DNA of 64,000 nucleotides from Eublepharis macularius. Its lineage: Eukaryota; Chordata; Lepidosauria; Squamata; Eublepharidae. The position numbers and the translations under genes were made by a program. The stretch is from NCBI RefSeq assembly GCF_028583425.1, contig NC_072801.1:57179766-57243765 (forward strand), read 5' to 3'. Every line of letters begins with the position of its first letter. Positions within the stretch are counted from its first letter, which is position 1. Shown one piece after another: positions 34,210 through 46,600 of the stretch. The notes under the pieces are model-generated. The model did no database searches, was not told where the DNA came from, and saw nothing but the letters and a program-made list of their open reading frames with translations.

Positions 34210-36220
34210 TCCTAATAAGTGTAGGTAGGACTGTTGCCTTGGGGTCACTTCTGCAAAATACACACACACCAGAAAACACATAGAGCCAGCCATACCCTGG
34301 CCCAACACAGCATTTCTTTCTTCAGAGCTGCTTGGCATTGCACCAGGATGCAGAGAAGAGACCTTAAAATTAGGGCCAGCAGTGTCTCTACCCACCCACC
34401 CCTTTATAGCATCCAGCTTGACAAAGAATTCTGGAAAACTTGCAAAGGCTGCACACCATTTGGTATGATTTGAATAATAAAAAGTATCGTATGCCTTTTG
34501 GTTTGCGATTTTGCTTTGGACCAGCATAGCAACCTGCAACCTCGGTATTATTTATGCATCCATTTAGTTTACTGATGGGCCTCTCTATCTGCAGGGTTTC
34601 TGAACAAATTAAAACGTCAAGGGGATAACCTAAACGTTCATGTCATTCGGTGGGACTTACTTCCAGGAAAGCGCCCTTAGGATTGCAGCTCAAAGACATA
34701 CCATGATTAATTCAATAAAGTAATGGCAACGGTATTTTTTAAAAAAATACTAGCAACTCAACAGTATGCTAGATACAATACAACCCAGTAATATATTAAA
34801 TCAGTAGCAGCATGCATAAAAAAGATGAAAAAGCAACTCCATAAAAGGTTTGGCAGCAGCACAAAATTAATATTGTTATTAATACTACTATTATTATTTA
34901 TGAATCATTGGTTTGCATTTACTAAGCAATGAAATGGAGTTCTGACTGAGGCTGACCTCTGCAGTGTCCTTGGACTCAAACACAGCCTGGGACAGTGACG
35001 GATCAGAAGGACTGAAATAATGTTCTTAAACTACAAAATTAGAAGCAGGCCACAAAGGAACAAAGCCCTGATCTTTCTGGGTCACTCACATTCTGGCACT
35101 GCCTGTTTTCTTCCTATGTGTCTTCTGCCTGTCCTTTCTAGAGCCCTGCCTTGTTTGAGTCTCTCATTGGTAAATATTCTCCAGTTATCCTAAAAGAGGG
35201 GTAACTGTTAGCACATTCACACCCAGTATAGCTGCACAGTAGCCAACACTCAGAAGCAGTGCCCTTGTGGCTAAATTGCCGTTGTTGTGGTCTGGAGACC
35301 AAGCTGTGAAGCTGGGACCTCTGGTTTCAACACCACAAACTGAAGATAAAGGCAAGGCAGTCTCTCTTATCTGCAGCAGGGGGGAGGGCCTATTTTACAG
35401 GGTTCTTGTGTGGATTAGTGAGATAATGTTTGAGAACTGTTTGGAATGCTTCAAAGCACAATAGAAATGTGAAAGATTGTTATTGCATGGATTTGGGTTT
35501 CTATCGCAAACCACCACTGTTGAACTCTAATCACAAGTTCATGGGGCTTCCATTGATACATGGAGCTCCAGGACTCCTAACAGCTTTCCATGCCTTCCAG
35601 AAACACAAACAATTCTCGAGAGGTATACTTTTGCAGACAGAGAATCTGTGTCCTTCCTGGACCGCATGTGTGAGAGATCCATGTGCATCTTAGCACATAC
35701 AAATTTCTGAACAAGGGTGATCTTCACCATGCTGTGTGTAAAATGCTCAGCATCTCCATCCAGAAATGCTGAATGAGCAAGAGAAGGCTTGCAGTGATTC
35801 CAGACAAGAGGGGCTCCTCCCCTCTCCACATATAGCTAGGCTTGGTCCACATTTGATGGCCGCCCATCCTAGCCTATCCCAAATCCTGCAATAAATAACG
35901 CTAGTGCTCGCTTTGCCATCTCTGTTTTCCCTCTCTCAGACAAGGTTTCTCCTCATTTCTTTTTAATGAAAAGGCTCATATGACTCGTGATAGTTCCATG
36001 AGGACACCTCCTCCAATTTGGGTCATTCAGGCTGAAACTAGCCGCTAAGACTAGCAGTCATGTTGGTGCTTTTTCTCCCGAAATCAAAAGAAGTATTCTG
36101 ATTGTTTGCGGGGAGGGGAGTGATCTTTCAAAAAAGCCAGTGTTCAGATGACTGGAATACAACATTTTTCATCATATCCACCAGTGGTTATAGGGTGGCC
36201 ACTTTGTTTCTGGTATTAGA
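34210..36220. other. No gene recognised (RNF112 leader intron)
   Basis: About 2 kb of AT-rich DNA in which no frame has a domain or splice support. I see no full repeat I can name. Confidence 0.4.
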
Positions 36221-36224
36221 TATA

Positions 36225-36374
36225 GGCTGCTTCCACACACGTTGGATAATGCACTTTCAATGCTCTTTAGTGATCATTTGGAACTGGGTTTTTGTGTGTG
36301 AAACACAAAATCCACTTCTAAAGGATAACTAAAGTGCATTAAAAGTGCATTATTCAACGTGCGTGGGAACGGCC
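36225..36374. mobile_element. Palindromic MITE, short form
   Basis: The ends GGCTGCTTCCACACACGTTG and GTGCGTGGGAACGGCC pair. GATAATGCACTTTCAATGC pairs with GCATTAAAAGTGCATTATTC inside. Confidence 0.75.
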
Positions 36375-36379
36375 ATATA

Positions 36380-37180
36380 CACACATTCAAAATGTCTTGT
36401 GCCACAGAGGGATTTGTCTGCATACTCTGCTCCAGTTCTTAATTACCTGCTATTTCCTTCCCACCTAGAAGAATTTCAGCAAATAATCCAGGAGATAGCA
36501 CGTGGTCCATGTCAGCGGTTTATCTCCACTAACTGGTTACGGTCATGTTTTACCACATTTTTCAGCAGTGTGTTTTAGTACAACTTTCCAGCAGTTTTGT
36601 AGAACTTGAAATCAGACAGGAAGAAACACCCTGCTAGCAAGAATAGGCAGTTACTGTTTTTCATCTAAAGGTCACCGGAAGATAGGAAGGAATAGGAATA
36701 GTGTTTTCTTGATGATTGTACAAGTTTTACCCTTCAGACAGATAGGGTTTGTTTGGGGGGGGGGGTGAGGGAGTGGTGGGTAAATAAATACTTTCTGGTT
36801 AGGCACAGGAATCTCAGATGGTATCTGTTGTTTCCATAATATGATAGTTAAAACCACAAAATATATATTTTAAAAATTAAATAACTTGGAATCTTTTTTC
36901 TGGGGCCTGGCCTCAGTCCTGGAGCCTATGAACACAAAACTGGACTAGTCTTTTTCTTCAGGCCTTAAATCTCCAGGGATATACTCACCCAAAAGTTACT
37001 GCAACTCCCTGCCAAGCCCCAGTGTGTCTACAGGCCAGGACGAGATCTCTCTTTCCTTCCATTTGAATGGGGCCTCATTTAAAGTACAGGCCCATTCATA
37101 TTTGGAAGTAGGGTCAGTCATTGGAGGACTACTAGGATCCTTCCCTGTCAGTTGTGACTAGAATCTGGTACACAATCACA
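36380..37180. other. No gene recognised
   Basis: No exon or repeat I can name, apart from a G-rich run near 36,757-36,775. Confidence 0.4.
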
Positions 37181-37192
37181 ATCGGTTCACCT

Positions 37193-37413
37193 TAGGGTTG
37201 CCAGGTCCAGGTTGGGCAATTCCTGGAGATTTGGGGGGGTGGAGCCTGGAGAGAGCTGGGTTTGTAGTGGTGAGGGGGCCTCAGAATGGTACAATGCCAT
37301 AGAGTCTACCCTCCAAAGCAGCCATTTTCTCCAGGGGAACTGATCTCTGTCACCTGGAGATCAATTGTAATTCCAGGAGATCTCCAGCCACCACCTGGAG
37401 GCTGGCAACCATA
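37193..37413. mobile_element. hAT-type MITE, TAGGGTTGCC family, second copy
   Basis: The start TAGGGTTGCCAGGTCCAGG and end CTGGCAACCATA are inverted repeats. The flanks GTTCACCT (37185-37192) and GTTCTCCT (37414-37421) give an 8-bp duplication with one mismatch. It is homologous to 12,772 throughout. Confidence 0.9.
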
Positions 37414-38244
37414 GTTCTCCTATGGCTTAGCACTCCTATCCCCACCAGTGGCTGCTAACTTTTGGTTTATTATTTGGCTGGGAGAGGAGGCTGTCTTCTG
37501 AATCATAACTGTGTTTAGAAATATATTTTTTTCCTTTTCTATCAGTGGTTATATGACCCAGGTAGTTAAAAACATGGTGGAGAGAGACCTGTAGCTGTCT
37601 TTTAGAAGTAGTCTGATAGTTTGCTATTTCAATTGGTTGCTGCCAGTTTAAGATTCTGCTCTGTTTTTTTCCTTTCTACAGATGGTTTGCTCTTGTCACT
37701 CTCTCTGTTTCCTTTGTTCAAAGCTGCTGTTATTTCTAGCTATTTGTACTTTCGTGCTGGTATATGAATGGCTCTATTACATGTTTCTTTTTCGATAGCT
37801 GCCTCGAGCTTCAGAGTACAGCCTAGTAGCAGCCTAATAGTAAAATAAATAATATACCCTTTCCCCACAAGTCACTGTCCTTGAGCATGTGCCAACTGCC
37901 TTTCTCTCACCGCAGGGCAACCTTACCTATACTGCCCATATTTTAGGGAGCAAGACATGCTCAGCCAAAGCATTAGCGCTGAGCCTAACCATCCCACCCT
38001 CTGACCATCTATGAAGTTACACAAGTCCAGAAGTGAAAGAGAAAGAAAAGGAGGAAACACTGAGGCCAAGGAGTTTTGAATTATGAAATTCCCCAATCCT
38101 GGGCGACCATAAAAGTTGAGGAAGTGACAGTGCGTGTTCTCCCCCAGTATTATGACATCCAGAAATTAGAGGAAAGGGTGGAAAGAAAGAAGTCATGAAA
38201 CAGAAAGAAAAGTATAAGGCATTTTTTCCCTTCTTGTCTTTCTC

Positions 38245-38385
38245 AGAGTAGCTTCAGCTGGGTAACCATGTTGGTCTACAGTAGAAGACCTTAAAGACCA
38301 ACTAGCACATTAAAGCAGCACCTTAAAGACCAACTAGACTTCCAGGATATGCGCTTTCAAGAGTCAGAGCTCCCTTCCAACTGCA
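38245..38385 (+). repeat. Retroelement tail fragments
   Basis: GGTAACCATGTTGGTCTACA and two copies of CTTAAAGACCAACTAG stand close together. This is a small partial duplication of a common tail. Confidence 0.55.
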
Positions 38386-38741
38386 TGGATTATAACGACT
38401 ACTTCCTTTTTCTACTCCTTGTATCTAATGAAGGGAGCGCTCAGTGGGGGTTTCTGATTCTTGCACATGATTTTCTCCAAAGTGGGGTGAATGCTTTGCA
38501 ATGGACTCAGTTCCCACATTCAGCCACCAGTCTTTGGGTGACACCTGTGTCTCTGAACCACACCGAATTTCTCAATGGGATTTTTAGGAGTGTTTTTTAA
38601 AAGTGGAGAGAAAAATATCGAGTGGTTCCAAATGGTGCCTTTCACCACCTGATTCCTGATGTCCTTGCAAGACATTCTCCTTAAATAAATCCATAATTCT
38701 TGCTGGGTTCATGGGAGGGTTGAGAATTCTGACTTGAAAAA

Positions 38742-38962
38742 TCAATCAAAAAGAGTCCAGTAGCACCTTTAAGACTAACCAATTTTATTATAGCATAAGC
38801 TTTCGAGAATCAAGTTCTCTTCATCAGATGCCTGATCAAAACTGGTATCTGCCCAGTTTTGATCAGGCATCTGATGAAGAGAACTTGATTCTCGAAAGCT
38901 TATGCTATAATAAAATTGGTTAGTCTTAAAGGTGCTACTGGACTCTTTTTGATTGATTTTGC
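38742..38962. repeat. Near-perfect inverted repeat of the 'GTCTTAAAGGTGCTACTGG' tail
   Basis: A left arm of about 105 bp (from AATCAATCAAAAAGAGTCC to GATGCCTGATCAAAACTGG) faces its reverse complement, with only a few bases between. By eye the arms have almost no mismatches, so the inversion is young. The right arm continues into TACAGACTAACACGGC. Confidence 0.85.
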
Positions 38963-38984
38963 TACTACAGACTAACACGGCTAA

Positions 38985-39165
38985 CTCCTCTGAATTCTGA
39001 CTTGAGAAATTCTTGGAGATTTTTGGGTGGTACCTGGGGAGGGAAGGGAGCTCAATGGGGATATGACGCCAGAGTCCACACTCCAAAGTTACCATTTCCG
39101 ATGGGGAAGAACAGCTGTAATTCTGAGAGAACTCCACACCCCACCTGAAGGCTGGGAGCCCTAGT
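38985..39165. repeat. Degraded TAGGGTTGCC-family MITE
   Basis: It contains AAATTCTTGGAGATTTTTGG, AGTCCACACTCCAAAG and GAAGGCTGGGAGCCCTAG, parts of the same element as at 37,193 but diverged and without clear ends. Confidence 0.55.
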
Positions 39166-39413
39166 TTAATTCTCTTTGTCAGAGCCCTGCATCTGACGAA
39201 GAGAGCTGTGGTTCTCAAAAGCTTATGCCTCAATAAAGTTGGTTAGTCTTAAAGGTGCTACTGGACTTTTTACTATTTTGCAACTACAGACTAACACAGC
39301 TAACTCCTCTGGATCTAGTTCGTGTAGTGATCTGCCAAGAGTTGTGTGGCTCGGATCATTTGAAACTTTCTGATTTTTAGACAACATATTCTGAATGGCC
39401 AGGGTGCAGCTAT

Positions 39414-40356
39414 GAGCCAAGCTACAAGTGACGAATCACACTTGCCTGGCAAGTGAACAGACTCTCGTGTAGACATGGGCACGAACCGCATTACAAACCA
39501 AAAAAACCCACAAACTGCCTGATCTGTTCGCGATACGGCGGTTCGTGAGGGTCCATGGCCAATGAACCAGCGTTCGTTGGAAGCCCGGTTTGTTGTGTTC
39601 GCCCGCGGTTCGTGAAGCCAGACAGTCAGGCACCATCAATCAATTCCCTTGGAAACGGAGCTGGGTGAATGCCTAAACTTCTGTTGCCCTGAAAACCCGA
39701 ATCGAAGCCCAGCTTACCTTGATCGGCAGGTCTTCCTTCCAACCATGGAGCTTCAAATTGGTTACAATTGGTTACATGGGAGAAGACACCCAGGGGAGGG
39801 AGGGGGAAGGGGGTGTTCTGTAGCCATGGGCACTCCAATCTCATCCCTGCAAACCCTGATAGGCATTTCTGACGGCCAACCCCTTGTACACTGGGCCAAC
39901 GTCAACTGGTGGCTCTAATTGTATTGAGTGGGAGTTTCCTGGGGGCCTTGGATTGGAGAGGGTATAACTCCAAGGTCCCTATTGCAATCTTGACCAAACT
40001 TGGGTGCTGGCTGGAGGAGAGCCTGCTAAACACTCCCTGTGAATATGGGCTCTCTAAGTGCAATGGGGGCTATTCTGACACCCACGAACCTTAAACTGGT
40101 TTGACAACGGGAAAAGTTCGTTGCAGTTCACTGGTTTGAGTTCGTCGGCGGCACCGAAACACAAACCACCGGTTTGTTAATTTTGGGGGGTTCGTGCCCA
40201 TGTCTACTCATGTGTATTCCTCCCTGTTCACTTGCCATTCACTTGCACTCCACTTGATCAAGTGGTGCGCAAGTGAATGGCAAGTGAACAGGGAGGAATG
40301 CACGTGAGTCTGTTCACTTGCCAGGCAAGTGTAATTCGTCACTTGTAGCTTGGCTC
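39414..40356. mobile_element. Palindromic MITE split by a nested hAT-like element
   Basis: The outer ends GAGCCAAGCTACAAGTGACG and CACTTGTAGCTTGGCTC belong to the GCCAAGCTACAAGTGA family. They are flanked by CTATG on both sides. The hAT-like copy C sits inside the left arm (39,470-40,206), so the MITE inserted first. Confidence 0.82.
39470..40206. mobile_element. hAT-like non-autonomous DNA transposon, copy C
   Basis: The ends TAGACATGGGCACGAACC and GGTTCGTGCCCATGTCTA are inverted repeats. The flanks CTCTCGTG (39462-39469) and CTCATGTG (40207-40214) are an 8-bp duplication with two mismatches. It is homologous to copy B along its length, but with GAACC/GGTTC where B has GATCC/GGATC. Confidence 0.88.
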
Positions 40357-40548
40357 TATGAGTTCTTGCCATTGTCATCTTTTTGGCCAAATGGCTCCTC
40401 CATACCCCTTCCTGTATTTAAGAAAAAGAAGGACTTCATCTCTGCTCTTCCACTCCCCCCCACTTCCATTCCAAATTCCCTACATCACCCAGGCCATCGT
40501 GAAAGGGAAGGCCTTGCTCCACTTTGCAATGATCTTTTTACATTCTAG

Positions 40549-40623
40549 GAGGAGGGACATTTATCTCAACGGAGACAGGTGGCACCACATTTGCTGCAGG
40601 ATGGGAAACACAAACACTAAACC
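40549..40623 (+). CDS. RNF112: RNF112 exon with start codon (5' UTR plus MGNTNTKP)
   Basis: The acceptor GATCTTTTTACATTCTAG ends at 40,548. ATG at 40,601 has A at -3 and G at +4. It encodes MGNTNTK plus two bases, then AAACC|GTGAGT. Human RNF112 has an internal MGNSGNSW at the same place. MGN followed by T/S is a possible myristoylation signal (inference). The frame is open further upstream, so a longer N-terminus is possible. Confidence 0.75.
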
Positions 40624-43600
40624 GTGAGTTGGGTTGTGATTTGTGTGTGTGTGCACGTGCACGCGCACGTGCAAAAAAATTTTTTAAAAAACAGAAAACA
40701 GAGATGTAAATCATTAGGGAACTAACTGGATCTGAATTACCTTAATATTGTTACTGGATTTCTGTAGGATTTCTGTTGAACATCACTGGAACTTCTTGCT
40801 CTACAATGAAGCAGGGAGCAAAATGTGGTTTGTGCTAAATTGGAAGTAGCATGCAAGAAGAGACTTGTTCCTGTTGCACTACACTAAGGTGTGGCATTAT
40901 GCCTCAACTAAAACGTTGCAAAAACACCCAGTAACCCTTGCTTGAATGGATTCTAAAGGCCATTTGGAAGGGTCCAATGGATTCAGGGGCTTTCTGGTGC
41001 CATCCAGTGCAGAGTTTCATCCTTCTAAGCCAATTATCAACTATCAGCCTGTGGGATGCAGGGCTTTTATAGCAGTTACTAAGAATTTACTCTCCCTCAG
41101 TCCATGTGTCTACCTGCAAGTGTGACTTGTGTCTCCTGGCTACTTCACCTGCCACAAATTGTTCACCTATGACCTTTTGGTTATGCTAGTAGTAGTAACA
41201 GAATGCCTGTAAACATATCAATGTCCATCTTGGGAAAAGTGGGCTTTTGGTTTCTAGCAGCTTGGGCCCCAGATTTTTGGATAAACTGATTGGTAAGAAG
41301 TAAGAGATGAAAGGTTACAAACCGCTGATCTAGAGGGCGGTAGGCAAAGATTACGTGGTAAACTCCACTGCATCCAGTCCTCCCTTCCTGCAGTCAGTTT
41401 AATCAAAGAATCTCTTTGGCTCTGTCACTTTCTTTCTCCCCCCACTCCAGTATCTGCTTTATTGGTTATCTGTTAATTTCACACCTGGCATTGCTGTTCC
41501 CCAGCTACTTGGAGAGCAACTAGAAAAATAAATTTGATGGTATTCTCTTTTTCTTCAGATTCCCCCTCAAAACCACATTTCTAGAAAGCCTTTGGCTGAA
41601 CCGTCTTTATTTCATCACTCATATTTAGGGCCTTAAAGTTTAGATTTAACACACGGAGCTTGGCAATTGTTTGTTCCCCTCCAAGTATTTTTTTCAAATA
41701 CTTGTTTCTGTGTTTATATAGTTATATACTTCCTTTGTATGCCTTACAGGTCAGCTTCACCCCCACTCCCCGCAAAGAAGCCCTCAGGAGGCATGATCTA
41801 TGCCCTGCATCAAGACATCATATGCTCCATCTGCCTGGAACCCTTTGAGGACCCAGTCTCCATCGACTGTGGGCACAATTTCTGCAAGGTCTGCCTGTCT
41901 GCCCACTGGAGCGGGTTCTCACCCCATGGATATCGCTGCCCTGAATGCCGCCATCCCTGCAGCCCTGAGAGGATGAAACCAGATACTCGATTGCGAAACC
42001 TGGTGGAAAAAATCGGACAGATGCCTCTGCAGGAGATGGAAAGGGAGCTGGTATGACCACTTCTAGGGAGACCTCAGTGGACAAATAAATTGTGAGATGC
42101 ACCGCCAGTGGATGTAGCGATGGCCATAAATATGCCCTCAAGTCATAGTTGACTTATAGCAACCACAAGAAGGGTTTTCACAACAAGAGACTAACAGAGA
42201 TGATTTGCCTTTGCCTACTCCTGCATCCATGGTCTTTACTGAGGTCTCCCATCCAATTACTAACCAAGGCCAACGCTGCTTAGCATCTGAGATCTGACGA
42301 GATCAGGCTTACCTGAGCTATCCAAGCCAGGGCAGCTATAAACATAGATGGCTTTTAAATAGGTGTAGTAGGCAGATTCATGGAGGAGAGGTCCATCAAT
42401 GGCCACTAGCCATGGTGACTAAAGGGAACCTGCAGCAGACCTCTGAACAGCACTGCTAAAAGGCCGCATCAGCCCCTTGGCCTCCGTGCCCTGTTTGTTC
42501 CTCCAGGGCAACTGGTTGCAGCATTGGATGGGTTACTGATCTAACCCAGCTGGGCTGTTACATTACGTTCTTACATTTTGTTAATCTAAAAGGGCTTCTT
42601 TTTCTGCATGTCTGAGAAATAATTGTCTGCGGGTGTCTCTATTGGGCAACTTTTGACACCTGCACAGAAGCCAGCCAGTTGACTATTAGATCTAACAAGT
42701 GCAGGACTCACAAGGGTTTGCAGGGGTCATCTCCATTTCCCCTCCTCCACTATTTCCTCTTTCCCTTACCTAGCAGGCCCCATAGACTGTCCTGTTTCTT
42801 GCTCTCCATCTCTTCTGACCTTCCTACCCACCAGTTGATCACGGCAACATAAGTTACTACGCCACATGATAAATATTCAGTCAATTGTACATTTCATTCA
42901 CACAACTTTCTGTTCAGCCGTGACCTATCCAGTCCAGTGTTCTGCCAGCCTCTTGGAAGTTCACAAATAGGATAGGATGTTTTCCCTTCTGATTTGTCCA
43001 CAGGATTTGATATTCAGAAGTACACTGCTGGGATAAATGGAGATTCAACTTGACTCCAGTAACTAATTGCTGTTAATAGATCTATCCATGTTTAATTTTT
43101 ATTTCAATCTTTTTTTTTCAAAGCTAGAGGCCATCACTATTATAGCATTTTGTAGGGATGAGTACCATAAGTGAATTATGCATTGGAATTCCTGTCAAAA
43201 GGCATGTGATGAAAACATGCTTTAAAATATCCCAGCCTGACACATAGAACCGATCCTGTCAGAAAGACTGGGCTGTACGGAATGGGAGGAGGTATCCTGG
43301 GCTAACCGGAGATTATCTGCCAGCCAAATTTGTTTCAAGACAGCCACCACTTTTGCCAATCCGTGATTGCCACCACAAACGGACTGCTATATTTTCCTCT
43401 TTTTACCCAATTTGATCCCACTCTTCCTCCAGGAAGTTCAAAAAAAGCTTACATGTGGACGTATCCTCCCAACTTTTCCACTGGTAATAAAGGGAGGAGA
43501 GGTCCACTTTGATTACCCAAACAGACTACTCTGGAGATCAGGGGGGACCTGCATGGACAAAAGCCACATGGGCTGGGGTCTGTGGTAAGAAGGAGAATTA

Positions 43601-46600
43601 GGGAAGATGGAATTAAATAGTTTTTATTTATGTATTATTTATTTATTCAATTTATATACCGCCCATCCCAGGGGCTCTGGGCGGTGAACAGTTAAAATTG
43701 ATAAAAACAAAAACTAAAATCAATATACAAATAATAAAACAAATTAACAAGGTGCAGTGGTGGGGAGAACCTTCCCCACCTCCAGTTGGGTCTCTTCCCT
43801 CCATTTTAACTTGATCACAACTCTCGGGGGGTGGGGTAGGCTAAGCTGAGAGAAAGTGTGACTGGCCTGGGGCCTGTCATTTCGTATCTTGGCTTAGTGG
43901 GGATTTGAGCCTAGATCTCCCATGCTTACTACATATTCAGACATCACAATGAACCTTGCTTTGTTCGATTTGTGCAAAAAGCTGGTTTATATATCAGATG
44001 TACGTAACAACTCCAGTTTGTGAGGAAGCTCCCATTTGTCTGCATCGCGCCTCCTAGCAGGGAGCGCATCTCTCTTGTATTGCCATCTCTGTGACACCTC
44101 AAGGGTAATAGCTACTCAACAAACCAATTTGTGAATTTACATATCACAAGAAACCACGATCGGTACAAACCAGTTACAAGCCCTAGTTTAAAATCTTAGC
44201 TTGGTGCTTACCAAAAAAAATTGGTTTGCTGAACTATCTGCATTCAAGTATCATAAATGGCATTTAACCCAACTGTAAGCTGCAATTTATGGTGACGTGT
44301 GAGTGCAGCCCAGTTCTTTGACTCAGTCTTCTAAGGATGCTGGCTTACCAACCAATTAAGACCAGCAGGGATGGTAGATTTTGACTGGGCAACAATAGAG
44401 CTTCTAGAAGAGGGCTAGTTCTGCCCTATCAAGGTCTTGTCTCTTTTCAGGAGGTGATAACAGCTACAGGGCAGTCAACAGGACAGGCGGTGCAGTTGGT
44501 GGGCTTGGATGACGAAGGGAATCTCTCCCTGGATGAGGAGGCCCTGAGCAGCTGCCTGGAGCAGGAGCTGGTGAAGGATGCTCCCATCTGCCTGATCTCC
44601 ATCTTGGGGGAGCAACGCCGTGGCAAATCCTTCCTGCAGAACTTCCTACTGCGGAGGCTTCAAAACTTGGTGAGCATGAGAAAGTGAGCTATTGTATGCC
44701 ACGTAGAAAGGTGGGCCTGCAGTAGCCGATTATCGTCAGATTTGTATGTGAAAATATGCATTTTGATATCTCCTGGCCTGATTAGCGCATTGAATCTCTG
44801 CTCTTTAGGGCTGGTCATATGACTCTGCAAAGCAGCACTGGTAAGAGTGCGAACAGGCCTGGAGAAATATATCCTGCTCCTTTAATAGAGACTTTTGTTG
44901 TGTAGAAATGGGCAGCTGATACTTTTCATGGCACTGAGATACATAACATCACTTGGTAAATAACATCCCATTGCCCCTCTATTAAACAGACAGGACAATT
45001 CCCACCCCCCACCCCCGGATGCTTTTTTACCCCATTGGTACAATCTCCCCACACGTATCCACTCCCCCAGGTGGGGCAATATTTTACTTCTGTGGATTTC
45101 TCTTGCAGTTAGAAGCCCCGTGTCAATTTTAATTTCTGTTTGGTTTTTCTTTTTTAGCACGAATGAAAATATGCCAGAGTGTGCCCTGCAAGGTTGCAAT
45201 AGAAATCTTTTTTTCAAATGTTAATATAGAAAAGAAAAAAAACTCAAACCAGTATTCTTACATGCCTGTTAAAGTTGGGGATAAAGCACCAGATTGCAGG
45301 ACCCCTCTTTCCTGTAGAGCATTTCTAGCTAAGGGGTCACTGTCATCCTGGTACCCAAAGCCCTACCTGTTTTAAAACTGAGTCCCCATTTTCTTCATTT
45401 CTTTCCTCTTGGCAGGGAGCTGAGGAGGAGTCATGTTTGGGCCAGGAAGATGAACCACTGACAGGATTTGAGTGGCAACCTGGTCCTAATAGCACCACCA
45501 AAGGGGTGTGGTTGTGGAGTCAGCCATTTTGGATCACCAGTGAACAGGGAAAGGTAAGAGATTGGGACACAGACTATGGAGGTAAGTGAGGAAAAGGACA
45601 AGAGAGATAAGAGGTGAGTGATTATGTTCTGGGAACAATAGATGCTATCCAAGACACCTGTGTGCTCAACCAGAAATTATTTACAAAAATGATCTGGAAA
45701 ATTCAGGGCAAAGATTACGTTAGGTGCAGTCAAATAGCAAAATCTACTTTCAGCTTGCATTTGGGCACATCTTACTCCTGAGGCCCTGGGGTGAAAATAT
45801 AGCAATGGCCATTGCCTGAAAGCAGTATTTTTAGTACTGGACCACAATGCTGCTTGAAATCAACAGGGCTGGACTGAAGCATTCTGCCATTGCTGAAAAA
45901 TGTAGTAAGACATACCTGGGCAAATGGGAGACTTCGTTTGGTGAGAAGCTATGAGAGGAACTCTAAGCTCTTTAGCAAAGAACTTAGAGAAATATCTAAT
46001 TATATGGAAACCCTTTATAGACTTTTTGCATGAAATAGAATGTGATGAACTAATGACATGTTTTTGAAGATTAAGGAGAGCAAAGGAACATATAAATGGA
46101 AAGGAGAAATATTTACTAATGGTAATGTTAGATTTGCTGTAGAATATGTACTGTTGATAGACTGCTTCAAATGGAAAATTGGTATATATTCCCACTATAT
46201 TGGTGTGTGTATATATATATATATATACACCAAAGACACATATGTGTGTGTGTGTTTCTTTTTTCTTTTTTATTCTTTTTTTTCTTGTTCTTTTTTCTAT
46301 TATAATTATGTTAAAAACTTTAATAAAAGTTTATTTTTAAAAAAGAGGAACAAAACCATTTAAAAACCCATAGTTTCTGAGATACTGAAACTGCAAAGAT
46401 GATACTCTGGAAAATGCCAGAGGGCTCTATTATGGCTCCCACTTATACTTTTCTGGATGTCATTCATACTCTCTTAAGCATGAGCAGTAGGTGCTCTTGC
46501 CTCCAATTTAAAGCTTCAAATTCTAAGGTGGAGGAGAAACTTGGGAGCCTGAATTAAGGTGCAATCTTGTGATACTGAAGTTACTCTTTCTTTTATAGTC

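Noticed and set aside
40646-40670. CRISPR-like or regulatory direct repeat
   Set aside because: It is a simple alternating dinucleotide tract in a vertebrate intron; no spacer pattern.
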